This document shows, in pieces, positions 46,095 through 57,393 of a stretch of 64,000 bases of DNA. Each line of letters opens with the position of its first letter. The first letter of the stretch is position 1. Under the pieces are notes generated by a model, which saw only the letters and a list, made by a program, of their open reading frames with translations, did no database searches and was not told the DNA's origin. Source of the DNA: Omphalotus guepiniiformis (Eukaryota > Basidiomycota > Agaricomycetes > Agaricales > Omphalotaceae); NCBI GenBank assembly GCA_028554645.1, contig JAQOOI010000069.1, positions 62,001-126,000 on the forward strand. Reading direction: 5' to 3'. Position numbers and translations under genes: made by a program.

Positions 46095-46615
46095 TTTGAT
46101 GTTTGAGGTTGGGACGCCTTTGAGCAGGCTTATGGGGGGTTTACCGGTTCTTAACAGGGAACATATCCCTATTGCGTATTGGGTACGTACTAAACTGTTT
46201 TACCCCCACATACCCCTTCTAACACCCATTCTTTTTCACAGGACCTAATGAAAATGACCGACCCAATTTCCCTAATCCTCCCCTAATCCTCCACTTCTAC
46301 CCCTTCAAATTTGAATCCGACCCAAACGGTAGAAAGGCCAACTGGGAGGATATCGTTATAATTGACATTCATAGACCAACATCTTCTCCTCAAAGTGATG
46401 TCTTTGAAAGAACGTCTCCTAATTCGTTCGGAGCGTCAACGTAATTCATTTGGTACAAGCATGACTCAGTTCATATATCGGACTCAACGCCGAACCATCC
46501 GAGTGCCCTTCGTCCTTACCGGGATTCTTCCCACCACCCTCTGTGTAAATTGGAGACATTCGACCTCTCTACGCTCTATCCAGATCTTGGGCAGGTCTTA
46601 AACCCCGGGTTAACA
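46095..46615 (+). pseudogene. XRN1 5'-3' exoribonuclease fragment
   Basis: Translation in changing frames gives a collinear stretch of the XRN1-type nuclease: FEVGTPLSRLMGGLPVL, NREHIPIAYW, an intron (GTACGT...TTTCACAG, about 46179-46242), DLMKMTDPISLIL, HFYPFKFESDPNGRKANWED, FIDQHLLLK, ERQRNSFGTSMTQFIY, PSALRPYRDSSHHPLCKLET and TLYPDLGQVLNPGL. In XRN1 these lie next to each other after the catalytic domain. Several frameshifts and small insertions separate them and neither end of the gene is nearby, so this is an internal relic of a duplicated or transposed copy. It keeps an intron, so it did not arise by retroposition of a fully spliced mRNA. Confidence 0.7.
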
Positions 46616-47598
46616 GTTCCTACCTCAAATCTATGATTGAATTTCTCAACACTTCCTACCCCAATGTAGAACGAAATCGGAATGAGAAATACCAACAAGA
46701 TTGAATACAATTGCATACCACCAGACACTGCCCTCAATAACCTAAACAATGACGGTTTAGCCGATCGGGTGAGTCCAACTATTTTTTCGTATGGGATCGA
46801 GGCAGGTTGACTTGGTCTTATATCCACATCAATCATTTTCCTCCTTTCAAGCCTATGCTAGGGCCAGGTCGGGCGTTGACTGCGCGGAGTCCGGCACAAA
46901 CTCTGCCAGTTCCTGCGGAGCGAAGCAAGAGTGCTTTCCCCTTGGTCCTTCATCAACGGCTGCACTGGCCACAGCAATCTCATTGCAGGAGAATGGAGAA
47001 TATTCCCATTCCCCACCCGCCCAGCCCTTCCCTTCAACGTGTATTAGAATCCAGCCTTGAAGTTTGTCAGTCTTCATTGTGTCTTCATACCGGTCTATCA
47101 ACTTACAAGTTTACAAACAAGTCGAGGCTATAGGCTGATCGCAGAGGCGGGTTCGCGGGAACTAGAATACTTTTGGCCAGACAAACTTAGATCACTCTCA
47201 TGTTGAAACTCACGAAGCAATCTATCGGATGGAGCTGCTCAATCTTCATTGACATTGCGAGGAAGCCCCAGAGGCAGTCGTAGCAGCGGTGGAACCAGCT
47301 CGTCAACACGAACTAAGGATTTATACCATCGATGACTTTCGATAGTCGCATAAGGCTCGTGTCCGAAGTAAGGCTGCAATTGTTGATTGGCGCTAATAAC
47401 TCTAGAGTCTGCAACCACTTGAAATTGATTTTCGATTACAACTGTACATTAGATAACATGGCTGGAGCTTGCCCTAGTTGTGCGTGAGCCTTAAATGAGG
47501 GTAAGAAATCGTAGGCCACAAGGTTACCCACCCGCCCAGTGGGCGGCCTCTTACGTCCCGCGTCCGCGCATGCTTCGCATGCCCAGCCCAACCTCCCC
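46616..47598. other. Intergenic, no gene seen
   Basis: No domain was found in the ORFs. Near 47531-47590 two GC-rich inverted repeats lie just 3' of the stop of the DUF6535 fragment; one reads CCGCCCAGTGGGCGG. Confidence 0.4.
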
Positions 47599-47829
47599 TT
47601 AGCTTGCCCTCACCCGTAAACGGCCTGACTCAACGAAGTCTACCCAGATACGCCGACGCTGGGGATCGGGCACGTATCGGGATTGTCGACCCTGCCCCCG
47701 ACGGTATTCTATAGTTTTGATGATGTGTCGAATGTGCCTGTTAAGTCTTTCTCCATAAAGAATTTTTGGGAGACAAACTACCAGCGATTGCCTTTCAATA
47801 TTCCTTCCATCCTTATGATAAGTGCGACT
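47599..47829 (-). pseudogene. C-terminal fragment of the LINE-split DUF6535 gene
   Basis: From the target duplication (47829) the minus strand stays open in the frame set by the other half at 51367, through SRTYHKDGRNIERQ, to TAA at 47601-47599, about 77 codons. It is best explained as the original C-terminus displaced by the LINE insertion. No domain was recognised in it. Confidence 0.5.
47820..47829 (+). repeat. Target-site duplication, left copy
   Basis: AAGTGCGACT, identical to 51357-51366, directly before the truncated 5' end of the LINE. Confidence 0.75.
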
Positions 47830-50800
47830 CGGATCTCGTCGCTGGTGGACTTCAGACCTAACACGTCTAAAGAAAGACCAAAACAGGCTAAGTGCTCAAA
47901 CCCATCGTTTCCGCACCGACCTCACGCACCCCTCGCACCAACAGTTGAAAAATCATGAAAGAATTTACGCCAATGCCATTGAGGCAGCGAAACAGTCACA
48001 CTCGGAAGAATTCTTGGAAGAAGTCACTCAGGACACTCTTTACACAGCTGGACGATATGCTAGGACTGATCCAAGCACCGCTGCTGACTCAACTATCATC
48101 CCGACACTTCAATACCAGGAGGGTGCCCACCAACGCACTGCAGTCTCCAATAAAGAGAAAGCTAAAGTCTTATGTGATGCCTTCTTCCCTCCGAAACCCC
48201 GTCTCGCCATCCCGCCCCGACACATACACCAACACAACAAAATTGACCACCCCCTCACCATTACCGAACAACGAATCCATGATCATCTGAGGGATCTACC
48301 ACCGTACAAAGCTCCAGGTCCCGATGGCATACCTAACATTGTCCTCAAAGAGAGCGCACACATCATCGTTCCATACCTTCTCCAAATATACCTTGCTATA
48401 TGCACCCACAGTATCTACCCCGTCTCCTGGCATCTCTTCATCACAATTGTCCTCCGAAAACCGGGTCGGAAAACATACCGACTTGCCTCCTCACACCGCC
48501 CCATCGCACTATACTGCACCATAGCCAAAGTCCTCTCAGGCATGGTTGCGGAGGACCTCACCTTTCTAACTGACAAGTTCCATCTGCTTCCACGAACTCA
48601 ATTCGGGGGTCGTCCTGGCAGGATGACCACTGACTTGCTTCACATAGTTGTTGACCGCATTCGCAAAGCTTGGCGCAATGGCAGGGTAGTCTCCATCCTC
48701 TCCTTAGACATTGATAGTGCCTTCCCCAATGCTGTTCCGGAACGTCTGCTCTACAACATGCGTAAACGGTGCGTCCCGGAGGAATATATACGCTTCGTTC
48801 GCTGCCTCCTCACCGGGCGTTGTACAGTCCTAAAATTTGGGGACTTCACCTCAGCCGAGTTTCCCGTCACTAATGGAATAGGTCAAGGCGACCCAATCTC
48901 CATGATCCTCTACCTCTTCTACAATGCCGACTTTCTTGACATCCCAATGGGCGACCAACATGGTGAAGCATCTGCTGGTTTTGTCGATGACAAGACAGTT
49001 CTGGCCGAAGGAGCTAATCTACAGGAGAGTTGTGATAAACTACAGGACTTCATGGAGAAGCAAGGCGGTGGTCTGGAGTGGTCCCGGACTCATAATGCCA
49101 GGTTCGCCCTCCACAAGCAGTTTGTCATGCACTGCTCCAATCGCCGCATTCACGATCCTACTCGTCCTGGTAAGCTCATCCCTGAACCCTACCCTGTACT
49201 CACTCTTCAGGGCTCCATCATCGAACGCAAATCATCCATACATGTCCTTGGTATACAGGTTGACGAGAAACTCAACTGGAAGGAGCAACAAGCCAACACA
49301 ATTGCGAAAGCCACTTCAGTGGTAATGGCGTATCGTCGACTTACTCGGCCCGCCAAAGGCATCTCAATGAACATGCTACGCCGACTTTACATTACGGTAG
49401 TTCTCCCGAAAATATCCTACGGCATCAGTGTATGGTACACGCCACCTTTTCAACCTCCAGGTGCCAAACGTCGCTCCGGGTCAGTACAGGCAATGAGGGC
49501 ACTCACAAAGATTCAACGCATTGCTCTGTTATCCACCACCGGCGCCCTGCGCACTTCACCCACAGACCTACTAGAGATCCAAGCTCATATTCTCCCCATG
49601 AATCTCTTCCTAGAGAAAACCTGCCACAATGCTCTCACTCGCATTTACTCCCTGCCCCCAACTCATCCCCTACACAAAATAGCCCGCACAAACTTTCGCC
49701 ACCAACAGATCCGTCACCATCCATCACCCCTTCACCATCTCCCCAAAATTCTATCAGCCATCTCACCTACTAGCTTGGAAATCATTTGCCCACCACAACG
49801 ATCCCCCAACTATACAGACCCTTTTCTATCCATCATTGCTCACACCAAGGACGAAGCCACCAACACCCACAACTCCCTTTTTACGAACGTCTGCCACATA
49901 CATATATACACAGACGGCTCGAGTCATAGCGGAGGTGTCGGAGCCGCAGCCGTCCTGCTACAACGAAATCGGCCGACTACACGCCTACGATCCTTCCTTG
50001 GCCCCAGTACGGAATTTTCTTCTTTCGACTCTGAGAACGCGGGACTCGTTCTTGGCTTTCACCTCCTCTCAAAGCTACGTCGAACACAACTAACCATCCC
50101 TCACGTCGACATTTTCCTCGATGGTCGATCTGCCCAACAATCACTAAGCAAGCGCGACAACAAGTCAGGTCAGCACTTCATTGAGGCAGTACATGAAACA
50201 GCCAAGAAAGCCAACAGTTCCCCTGACACTGTCAGCATTCATTGGATTCCCGGTCATGTTGGAATTGAAGGTATTGAAGTGGTGGATATCGAGGCCAAAC
50301 GTGCTGCCTCAGGGAAGAGTCATGGCCAAAAGAAGCTCCCCTCTGTTTTACGCGGAGTAATCCCTGCAAGTCTATCATCTGTCTGTCAACAATGGAACAC
50401 AAACCTAGAGTCACGATGGCTGAGACAATTTTCTTCTTCCCCTTGTCTTAGCCGTATCACTCACTCTTCCCACACTCAGAAGCTCAACACCACTTTCAAA
50501 CTTATCCGCAAGCTCCCTCGCAAACACAGCAGTCTCGTCACGCAGCTACAATCCGGACACATCCCCCTACAGGCTTACCTCCACCGATTTTATCTGGCAC
50601 CCGAGCCTTTTTGCCCGCATTGTAGGAAAGGTGGTCATGATCTCAAAGAGAATGTCACACACTTTCTCTTTGAATGCCCTGCTTACGCTCGTGCCCGCCA
50701 TGAAATGCGGAACACCTTGGGTCGACAAGCCTCATCTATGCTACACCTCACCACCACAAAAGCCGGGATTCGGGCATTAACTGTCTTTGTCAACCGCACT

Positions 50801-50857
50801 GGTCGTCTGCGACACACATTTGGTGAGCTTTCGATTGATATACTTAATGACACCTAA
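47830..50857 (+). CDS. LINE ORF2 (partial): reverse transcriptase and RNase H
   Basis: About 1008 codons with no stop. The RT domain spans roughly residues 110-480: YKAPGPDGIPN, RPIALYCTIAKVL, LLPRTQFGGRPGRMTTD, SLDIDSAFPNAVPERL, NGIGQGDPISMILYLF and the catalytic AGFVDDKTVLA (FVDD, the Y/FxDD box). The thumb region follows (SSIHVLGIQVDEKLNWKEQ). RNase H lies at about 690-830: HIYTDGSSHSGG, SENAGLVLGFHLL, FLDGRSAQQSL, IHWIPGHVGIEG, with the DEDD residues in place. The C-terminus has CPHCRKGGHDLKENVTHFLF, a CCH(H/C)-type finger common in fungal LINEs. The N-terminal endonuclease is absent by 5' truncation, so this copy cannot mobilise by itself. Confidence 0.9.
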
Positions 50858-51340
50858 CTATGTGCAAAACAGTAGAGCCCACTCTCCATGAACGCACCCT
50901 AGTACTCAAACTACTATCCTCTCCTTCACACACCCACCACACCCAACCTCACCTACCGCCACACCATCACCCTCCGCCATTTCATGACACCTGGAAGCAG
51001 TACAACTTGACATTGATTACTTTGGACATACACACTTTTCTGTTTATATCCCATAACTCCCATCCTTTCCTGTTCAACCTGCGGATTGTGCCTGGTGGTA
51101 CGCGCTTACTCGGGCACCTAATAGATACATTACATCGTGTCTTACCACCAGCATCCCCCCCAGACTACGCTGGCCAGCTGTCAAAAACGAATCTTGGACG
51201 ATTCGGCCCGACGGGGGACTTAGTTCGTCGTCGGGGCTTTCGGAGCCTTGGGGCCGCAGCGAGGCACTGGGCCTCTTCGTAGTTATCATAGCGTAAATGT
51301 GCACCATGAGCCATTGGCTCCAGCACAATAAAATGACTTG
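50858..51340 (+). other. LINE 3' untranslated region
   Basis: Non-coding part between the ORF stop and the poly-A tail, ending with AATAAA at 51327-51332. Pyrimidine-rich at first, then a GC-rich segment (51150-51285). Confidence 0.6.
51327..51332 (+). terminator. Polyadenylation signal of the LINE
   Basis: AATAAA, 8 bases before the 18-base poly-A tract. Confidence 0.75.
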
Positions 51341-51356
51341 AAAAAAAAAAAAAAAA

Positions 51357-51366
51357 AAGTGCGACT
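51357..51366 (+). repeat. Target-site duplication, right copy
   Basis: AAGTGCGACT after the poly-A tail. The first two A residues could also belong to the tail. Confidence 0.75.
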
Positions 51367-53738
51367 TGGAGTTTGTGACTGTTCCCCAAGAACCGTGAGA
51401 TACTCCTTTAGTGGGAAAGTCTCCAGGAACTTCTCATCAGTACAGCTATCATAATCAGGGACAGCTTTCCTCCAAGTCAGGATCTTCTTCAACATACGTA
51501 GAACATCATCCCATTCAACACGATCCGGATGCAATGATACAAGCCGTTCAATGCGAAGGATGCGATCCTCTTCGTGACTTGGTGTTGGATCAATCCCCAG
51601 CATTAGTATGAAGGATAGTAAGTTGTTGCCTTGATAGATATAAGAAAATATGTAATCATTTGCGTCGGTGTGAGCGTCTGTCACGGTGTATATTTCGAGT
51701 CCTTTGGTGAACGCATCTAGCAGATCAACTGAGTAGTTTGGTAGAGCGTCTTCAGTCAGCCATCGCCATCCGCATAGGAATTGTACCCAGTCTTCACGGA
51801 CAAACATAACGAGCGCGTCTTCAGAGCCACAACCAAGAGCAAACGACATGACACTCGTAGCCCAGTTAACTGACTCCTCCCAATACGTCATCCTTCGTAG
51901 CGGGGGGTCGCTCTCAAAAATAGATAAACGCGCAAAGGACGAGATCATGTTGATTGAACATGGCGACAGTGGAGACGCAAATGGAATGGCCCATGTTGAG
52001 TTCTCGTGTGCTACTTTCAACACTGATTTGCAGAGGTCCAGAAAGCATAGGCGAATCTGGCTGCGAACCTCAGTGCTGTCAGGATCCTCTCCAGTCTCCA
52101 TGAGTCTTGCGTGGTGAATCAAAGCTGTAGAAAGGGAAGGAAAGCTTTCAAGCATATCATCTACTCAGGCAGGCTCCGGGAGGTCTAGCGTTAAGAACCG
52201 CGTAGCAGCTTAAGATATGTTCCTCTGTTCGCCGCATCTGTGCTTGAATCATGATGTAAGCTATCCAGAGCAAAGAAAGTTATTTTCTTTGCAGTGCGGG
52301 CCAATTCTGTGCCTAAAAATTTTGGCACAGGGCTCACAGTGGACTGTGCCCTCACGAAAACATTCATGGACTCTTGCAATGGAACCAACAAAGAGTCATC
52401 GCACTTCTCCACAAAGGTTACTACACCCACAAGTTGTGTAGCCTTCTGTGACCTGTCAGGGCTATGAAGTCGACCACTCAATGCCGACATAATCAACAGA
52501 AAAACAGGAGATGGTTGCATTTCTGAGCATGGGCCTTCGCATAATGCAGCGAGGACATATTCCCATTGAGAAGGATACAGCATCAAACTGGTGTCCTCCA
52601 CCAATTTTGACAGAAGTGTATTCGTCCCATCGGAAATCTCCAGCAAATGATCCTGTTTTGTGTAAAGCAGAGATGCACACATGGACAGCACTATATTAGG
52701 TTTGATGTTCGATACATCAATAGTCTGTTCTTGGGGAACTCTGTGACGGAAGATCACAAAAGAGCGCAAGATGGCTTCCAAATTACTCGTCATAAGGTCT
52801 TGTCTTCTACCAACTTCAACTGAAGTTCTCTCCTGAATGTATCGGCGAAAGACATTGTCCTGCACAGCACAGACGTTATGCCACTCAGGCTTGAAACAAT
52901 CAACAAGGTGTTTACGGGAGTCAGGGTTCAGCCCTCCAAAAGCCTGTACTACAATGCTGTGGACTTTTGCACTGGTAGAGGTGGTGAATAGCCAATAGAG
53001 CGTCTCCACTGCAAGCTTGTCTCTTCTGTTCTGAATCTCATTTTCTTCACGTTCATTCATGGGTTTGACGAAGGAATCCCATGAAGAGGAGCGTTGCAGC
53101 CGGGACCATACATCAAAGATCTGGCGTGGAAGGACGATAAAAGTTCTGCTGCAAATAAGACGTATGTCCCATTGTCTCGGTGACATGACCAAGTCTTTAG
53201 AAGCTTTGCCGAAGCAAATGAACCGTTGCAAGAGGGAATGCCATACAGATCTGCAGCCTGTGACAAAGCTGACTACGGGCCTGTATAAGGAATAATAAAA
53301 TGAAAAGTCTCCGAAAAAATGACGAATTTTGCATCGACAATTGTGTATTTGATCAATTCCTGTGTGCGTGGCAGATATGACAAAGCAAAGGAACTGTGTC
53401 AAGGGTGTCTGGTACGGGCACTGTGGATTAAAAATGGGTAGGACATTGCTGGTGAAATAGAGCAAAAAGGCGAAAGCGGCGATAACTGCAATGGCAACAG
53501 CTATGGGGTGCGCGAGCGGGATGTAAAAGAGGACCAGACCGATAAGAAAGAGTGCAAGAGAGGCGTGCATGATGATTGGTAGTAGGCCAGTGATTGTTGT
53601 CACACCCCATTTCTCAAATCCGAGATACCGATACTGTCGTCGGTGAGAACGGTAGCGGGCATTACCAGAGGAGAATGAATCATAGCGGTATAACCACTGC
53701 TTCACGAGGACTGCAAACAGCGCTACACAAAGGCTTGC
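51357..53738 (-). pseudogene. DUF6535 membrane protein, 5'-truncated and LINE-disrupted
   Basis: Homology to the DUF6535 family begins abruptly at 53738 (SLCVALFAVLVKQWLYRYD). The N-terminal DARVY...FTPD part is absent and replaced by a minisatellite. From there one frame runs to 52191: GLLPIIMHASLALFLIGLV, PLAHPIAVAIAVIAAFAFLL (last membrane segments) and a long cytosolic C-terminal region of helical repeats. At about 52191-52155 the frame changes; either a frameshift plus TGA, or an unusual 38-nt intron (CGCG|GTTCTT...GAGTAG) that would keep phase. A second frame then runs from MLESFPSLSTALIHHARLM to the LINE poly-A at 51358, which would translate as poly-Phe. The lost C-terminus lies at 47829-47599. 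The function of DUF6535 proteins is unknown. This copy lacks both ends and is unlikely to work. Confidence 0.8.
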
Positions 53739-54326
53739 TCAAAAGTAGAACCAGTTTTATTTGAATCACGTAGATGATAGCCTAGAATGAACTCTATTTG
53801 AACTTTGAACCTATTTGAACTGCCCGCAACTCAGTGACTATTTGAACTACATTTAAACTAAAACTCGCATTTGAACTATGTTTGAACTAGGAAAGTGTAA
53901 ATGAGCGGCAAATAAACTGGTGGATATTTGAACTCCAATTGAACTGTGAAAGTGTAAACGAGTGGCAATTGAACTGGTGGGTATTTGAACTGCTTTGAAC
54001 TGGGAAAGTGTAAATGAACGGCAATTGAACTAGTGGATATTTGAACTCCATTTGAACTGCAAAACTTCAAATAAATGAACTGGCGAGTATTTGAACTCCA
54101 TTTGAACTGCGAAATTGCAAATGAACGGCAAATGAACTGGCGGGTATTTGAACTCCATTTGAACTGCGAAACTTCAAATCAAATGAACTGGCGAGTAATT
54201 GAACTGAGTTTGAACCAATGAAGCTGGGAGGTATTTGAACCATATTGAACTAGAGAAGTCGAAGTTAGTGGCAGTCAAACTCGAAAGTCGCTCAGCAAAT
54301 AAACGTACAAGTTACACAAAAGTTCC
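53739..54326. repeat. TTGAACT-rich minisatellite
   Basis: TATTTGAACT recurs with a period of about 50-57 bp between 53860 and 54290, in six to seven diverged units such as GTGGATATTTGAACTCC, GAAAGTGTAAAYGARYGGCA and WTGAACTGG. The array begins where the DUF6535 homology ends and stops at the 3' end of the next gene. The minus-strand 64-aa ORF inside is repeat translation, not a gene. Confidence 0.8.
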
Positions 54327-57062
54327 TCACTTGCGAGACCCGCATCCGTTATTTGGACGGGCGGGTTTCGTGCGGGTAGGGCGATCGTGCAAGCCGACGC
54401 GATGGCCAAATACATCCCGTTCCACTACCTTTCCACTGTCTTGGTCTACCTCCGCAAACCCTATACCTGGGACCCATTGCAGTAGAACTACTTCGCCTTG
54501 ATGAACGACCTCCGGAGACCATCCTATCCACCTTGATGGAGGTCGAGCACGCCATAGAGTCTTCTCATCCCAATCTTGATCCCAGTCTTCTCGAATCAAG
54601 CCAGCTCCACTGTCAGGAACGCTCGCAGGTCTTTGCCTTTTAAAGAACCTATCTCCACTGACAGTGGTTTCTTCCTCGGCACTGCGCTTCTTGGACATAT
54701 GAGAAGGTCCTGTTGATTGTTCGTCGGCCACCAAGAGGGTCTTCCGAGCAGAGCGGCGCACCTGCACGCCTTTGCCCCTCGCATCAATACCACCTGCGTC
54801 TCCCTGTTGACCTTCGCATTGTTGCTCCACTTGAGATTGTTCAGGTTCCTCTTCGGCAGTTGGATGCAGCTGCAAAGCTGCCGATGGTTTCGGTGTCATC
54901 TCAACGCCCGTCGCATCTACACCAATGCCTGGATCCTGCTGCGAAGCTGCCGATGACTTCAGCGCCATCTCGACACCCGTCGCAACTACACCAACACAAA
55001 GCCTGCCTGCCATCCCTCCCTGGCCATCCACATCTCCCTCTGGTGATTTACGATTCTCCATTGAAATATTCTCAAGTTCTTGCCTCACTGGTCCATCCCC
55101 TGACGACGCCAGGAGTATTTGTTCCTTGTTACCCTTCTCCACCCCGACCTCTGCCCTCTCCTCCTCGGCTTCTGCAGCTTTATCCGCCTCCACCTCATCG
55201 TCGGCACCTCCCGCCACCCCAGCCTCCTCACCCCCCATCGCACCCCCGAATGGCCCATCATGCTCTGACACAGGAGTTTCCGCCACCTCGCTTTCCACTC
55301 TGTCTACTCCGCTCTCTGACACAACACCATTACTCTCTGACACAGGAGTTTCCTCCGCCTCGCCTTCAACTTCGTCTACTCCACTGTCTGACGTAAAGCT
55401 CTCTTGCCCCACATGAAGTTGTTCATTGTCGAAATCCAATTGCGCTGCCAGACGGCTTTGAATCAGGGGTTTTGGGTAAAACACAAACGGGTGATCTGCT
55501 TGGACACCAGAGTATTGCGCAAGGTACACATTCACTTTGATGATGTCCGCTAGTTTCATCGAATCCTTTCCAGCCAACGCCGCAGGCATGCTGTATTTTG
55601 CGGTATCGTAATATAAGTGTGGATGCTCCGAGATGTCAGACCAGGGGATACTAGGCATGTCGGCGTCCTTCGGCCAGGTATAATCTGTCAGAGGCATGAG
55701 CAGATGTTAAATCATAATTCATTGTTGTTGAACATACCCCAGACTTGACGAAAGTAGGCGGAATAAAGTTCGACCTGCTCAGGACCCTCCAACCTGTCTA
55801 ACCCCGTACTCGGGAAAATCGGCACACCATGAGCATTGAAAGGAATATCAAATATTGTGGTGACCGCCTCCAGCTTTTCCCTCGGTTCTAGAATATACAT
55901 TAAATTTTGCTGAGGTTTATGGCATGTAACAAACTCACTGAGATATTTTCCAGCCCACGTCGCATATCTCTTCAAGTAATCTGTATCATCCGTGAAGTTG
56001 CACGAGTCGTCCTCTGGCTTTGCCGCAGGATCCACGGACAATCTGAGACCTCCAAAATGAGTTGACGACAAGCACTGAATAAAGGAATCACTCACGAACT
56101 CGCTCGTACACCGTTGGGAGTCGTGTATGCGATCAACAGCTGCATGCTGACCTCACCAATACGCATTGAATCCCTCGTTGCACTCAGCGTAATCAGCATT
56201 GATTTAAGGAATTTTTCACGATTGCTGCAGTGAGGTTAATTTGGGGTGAACTCGGTTCAAAGCAAATGCACTGACAGGTCAACATCATCGTTCATGACTT
56301 TCGCTCGCTCTTCATATTCTTCTCTACTCCCACACGCTGCATACAGCTCTGATGCTACCTTCTGAAATGAACCCGCGTTGTTGGTCAACACTTCTCCGGT
56401 TTTCGTCAATATACCCTCAGACTTTCAAAGTGTTTTCACCCTCGCAAGTATCTGCTCCTTATTCTCCTCAATGAATAATTCCCTCCCAGTCGCATGGACT
56501 TGGAAAGAGAAGAAAACTGCCGCTTCTTTCGATAAATCAGGGGTCGTTTCGTTGCCCGACGAGACTTGAGAATTCCAGGGAACTTTAGGTCGTTTCCCTT
56601 GTTTGTATGAACGCATACGATAATTCTTGAATATAGACCTGATCTGCTATACGAGCTGTTAGTGATGCAGTACGTCTGAAATCAGTTGAATTCGAACTAC
56701 CCAAAGCACAGCTGCATCTGATCGCACAGGCTCAAACTCTGGAGACTCTTCAAAAATCCTCAAGGACACGTCGTTCACCCAAGTCCGCGCCATCTCAGCA
56801 GACCTCTGACCAGTCGGCTTATTCAAGACCGAGCACGAGTCCAAACATTCCACCCACAACGGAAAGAACATCCATACCCGTGTTCTCTGCTCCACGGTTA
56901 AGGAGCCTTTCAACCCTTTTGTGGAGGGAGCCGCTGCAACAGAGTGCAATGGTCATTGTGAGCATGAAAACAAGAATATCAATGAAGCTGAAGCTTACTT
57001 TTTGAGTCGAGCGGTGCAGTCAACAGACTAGTTACAAGCGCATCATCTGGCGAGCAAGCCAT
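54327..57062 (-). CDS. Uncharacterised Agaricomycete-type protein, acidic C-terminus
   Basis: A multi-exon gene. The start ATG at 57062 opens MACSPDDALVTSLLTAPLDS. Following exons read GSLTVEQRTRVWMFFPLWVE, RPKVPWNSQVSSGNETTPDL, KEAAVFFSFQVHATGREL, then DDTDYLKRYATWAGKYLSEF and PEQVELYSAYFRQVWDYTWP, where the last splice (W-G|GTATGT...CTGACAG|AT) joins the final exon of about 450 codons. That exon is rich in Glu, Ala, Val and Ser, with a basic RRSARK patch and KKRSAEEE, so it is probably disordered and nuclear (inference). I do not recognise a domain. The N-terminal half is compact and Trp-rich, as in many lineage-specific mushroom proteins. A 227-aa ORF on the opposite strand of the last exon is a shadow. 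Confidence 0.6.
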
Positions 57063-57322
57063 GGAGCATGCAAGGTATGAGAGGACACAGTACTACCAGA
57101 TTCGCACTTTGGAGAACCCTGGCTCAATCCGCTAATAGCAGCGTAATGAGCACTCTAAGACGTAGGAACTCGTCTAAACTCAAAGGTTGCCTTGTAAAAG
57201 CGAGTGTAGTCTGGCGTTGGCAAAGATTCCGCACGCAGAAAACTGACTAAAGTCGAGCTAGACTGTTGGAAAGACTAACTGAACTGTAAGATCACCGTCT
57301 AGACCCTTCGACGAGTACCAGA
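57063..57322. other. Intergenic, no gene seen
   Basis: Upstream region of the preceding minus-strand gene. Confidence 0.4.
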
Positions 57323-57393
57323 AACAGCAAACAGACAGACACAGACAGACAGACACAGACAGACAGACACAGACAGACAGACAGACAGACAGA
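57323..57393. repeat. (ACAG)n microsatellite
   Basis: Interrupted CAGA/CACAGA units over about 70 bp. Confidence 0.9.

Larger units (their letters stand above)
47830..51356 (+). mobile_element. 5'-truncated LINE retrotransposon
   Basis: It starts abruptly in the linker between endonuclease and RT (residues SRRWWTSDLTRL), so ORF1 and the apurinic endonuclease are missing. It continues through one uninterrupted RT-RNase H ORF, a roughly 480-bp 3' untranslated region, AATAAA (51327-51332) and a poly-A tail (51341-51358). A 10-bp direct repeat, AAGTGCGACT, flanks it. Truncation at the 5' end, poly-A and target duplication are the hallmarks of target-primed reverse transcription. The intact ORF indicates a recent insertion. 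Domain order (RT, RNase H, CCHC-like end) suits the Tad1/I-like fungal LINEs. Confidence 0.88.

Noticed and set aside
54713..55396. 227-aa plus-strand ORF
   Set aside because: Antisense shadow of the acidic last exon of the minus-strand gene. Its Pro/Ser-rich composition is explained by complementing Glu/Ala/Gly codons.
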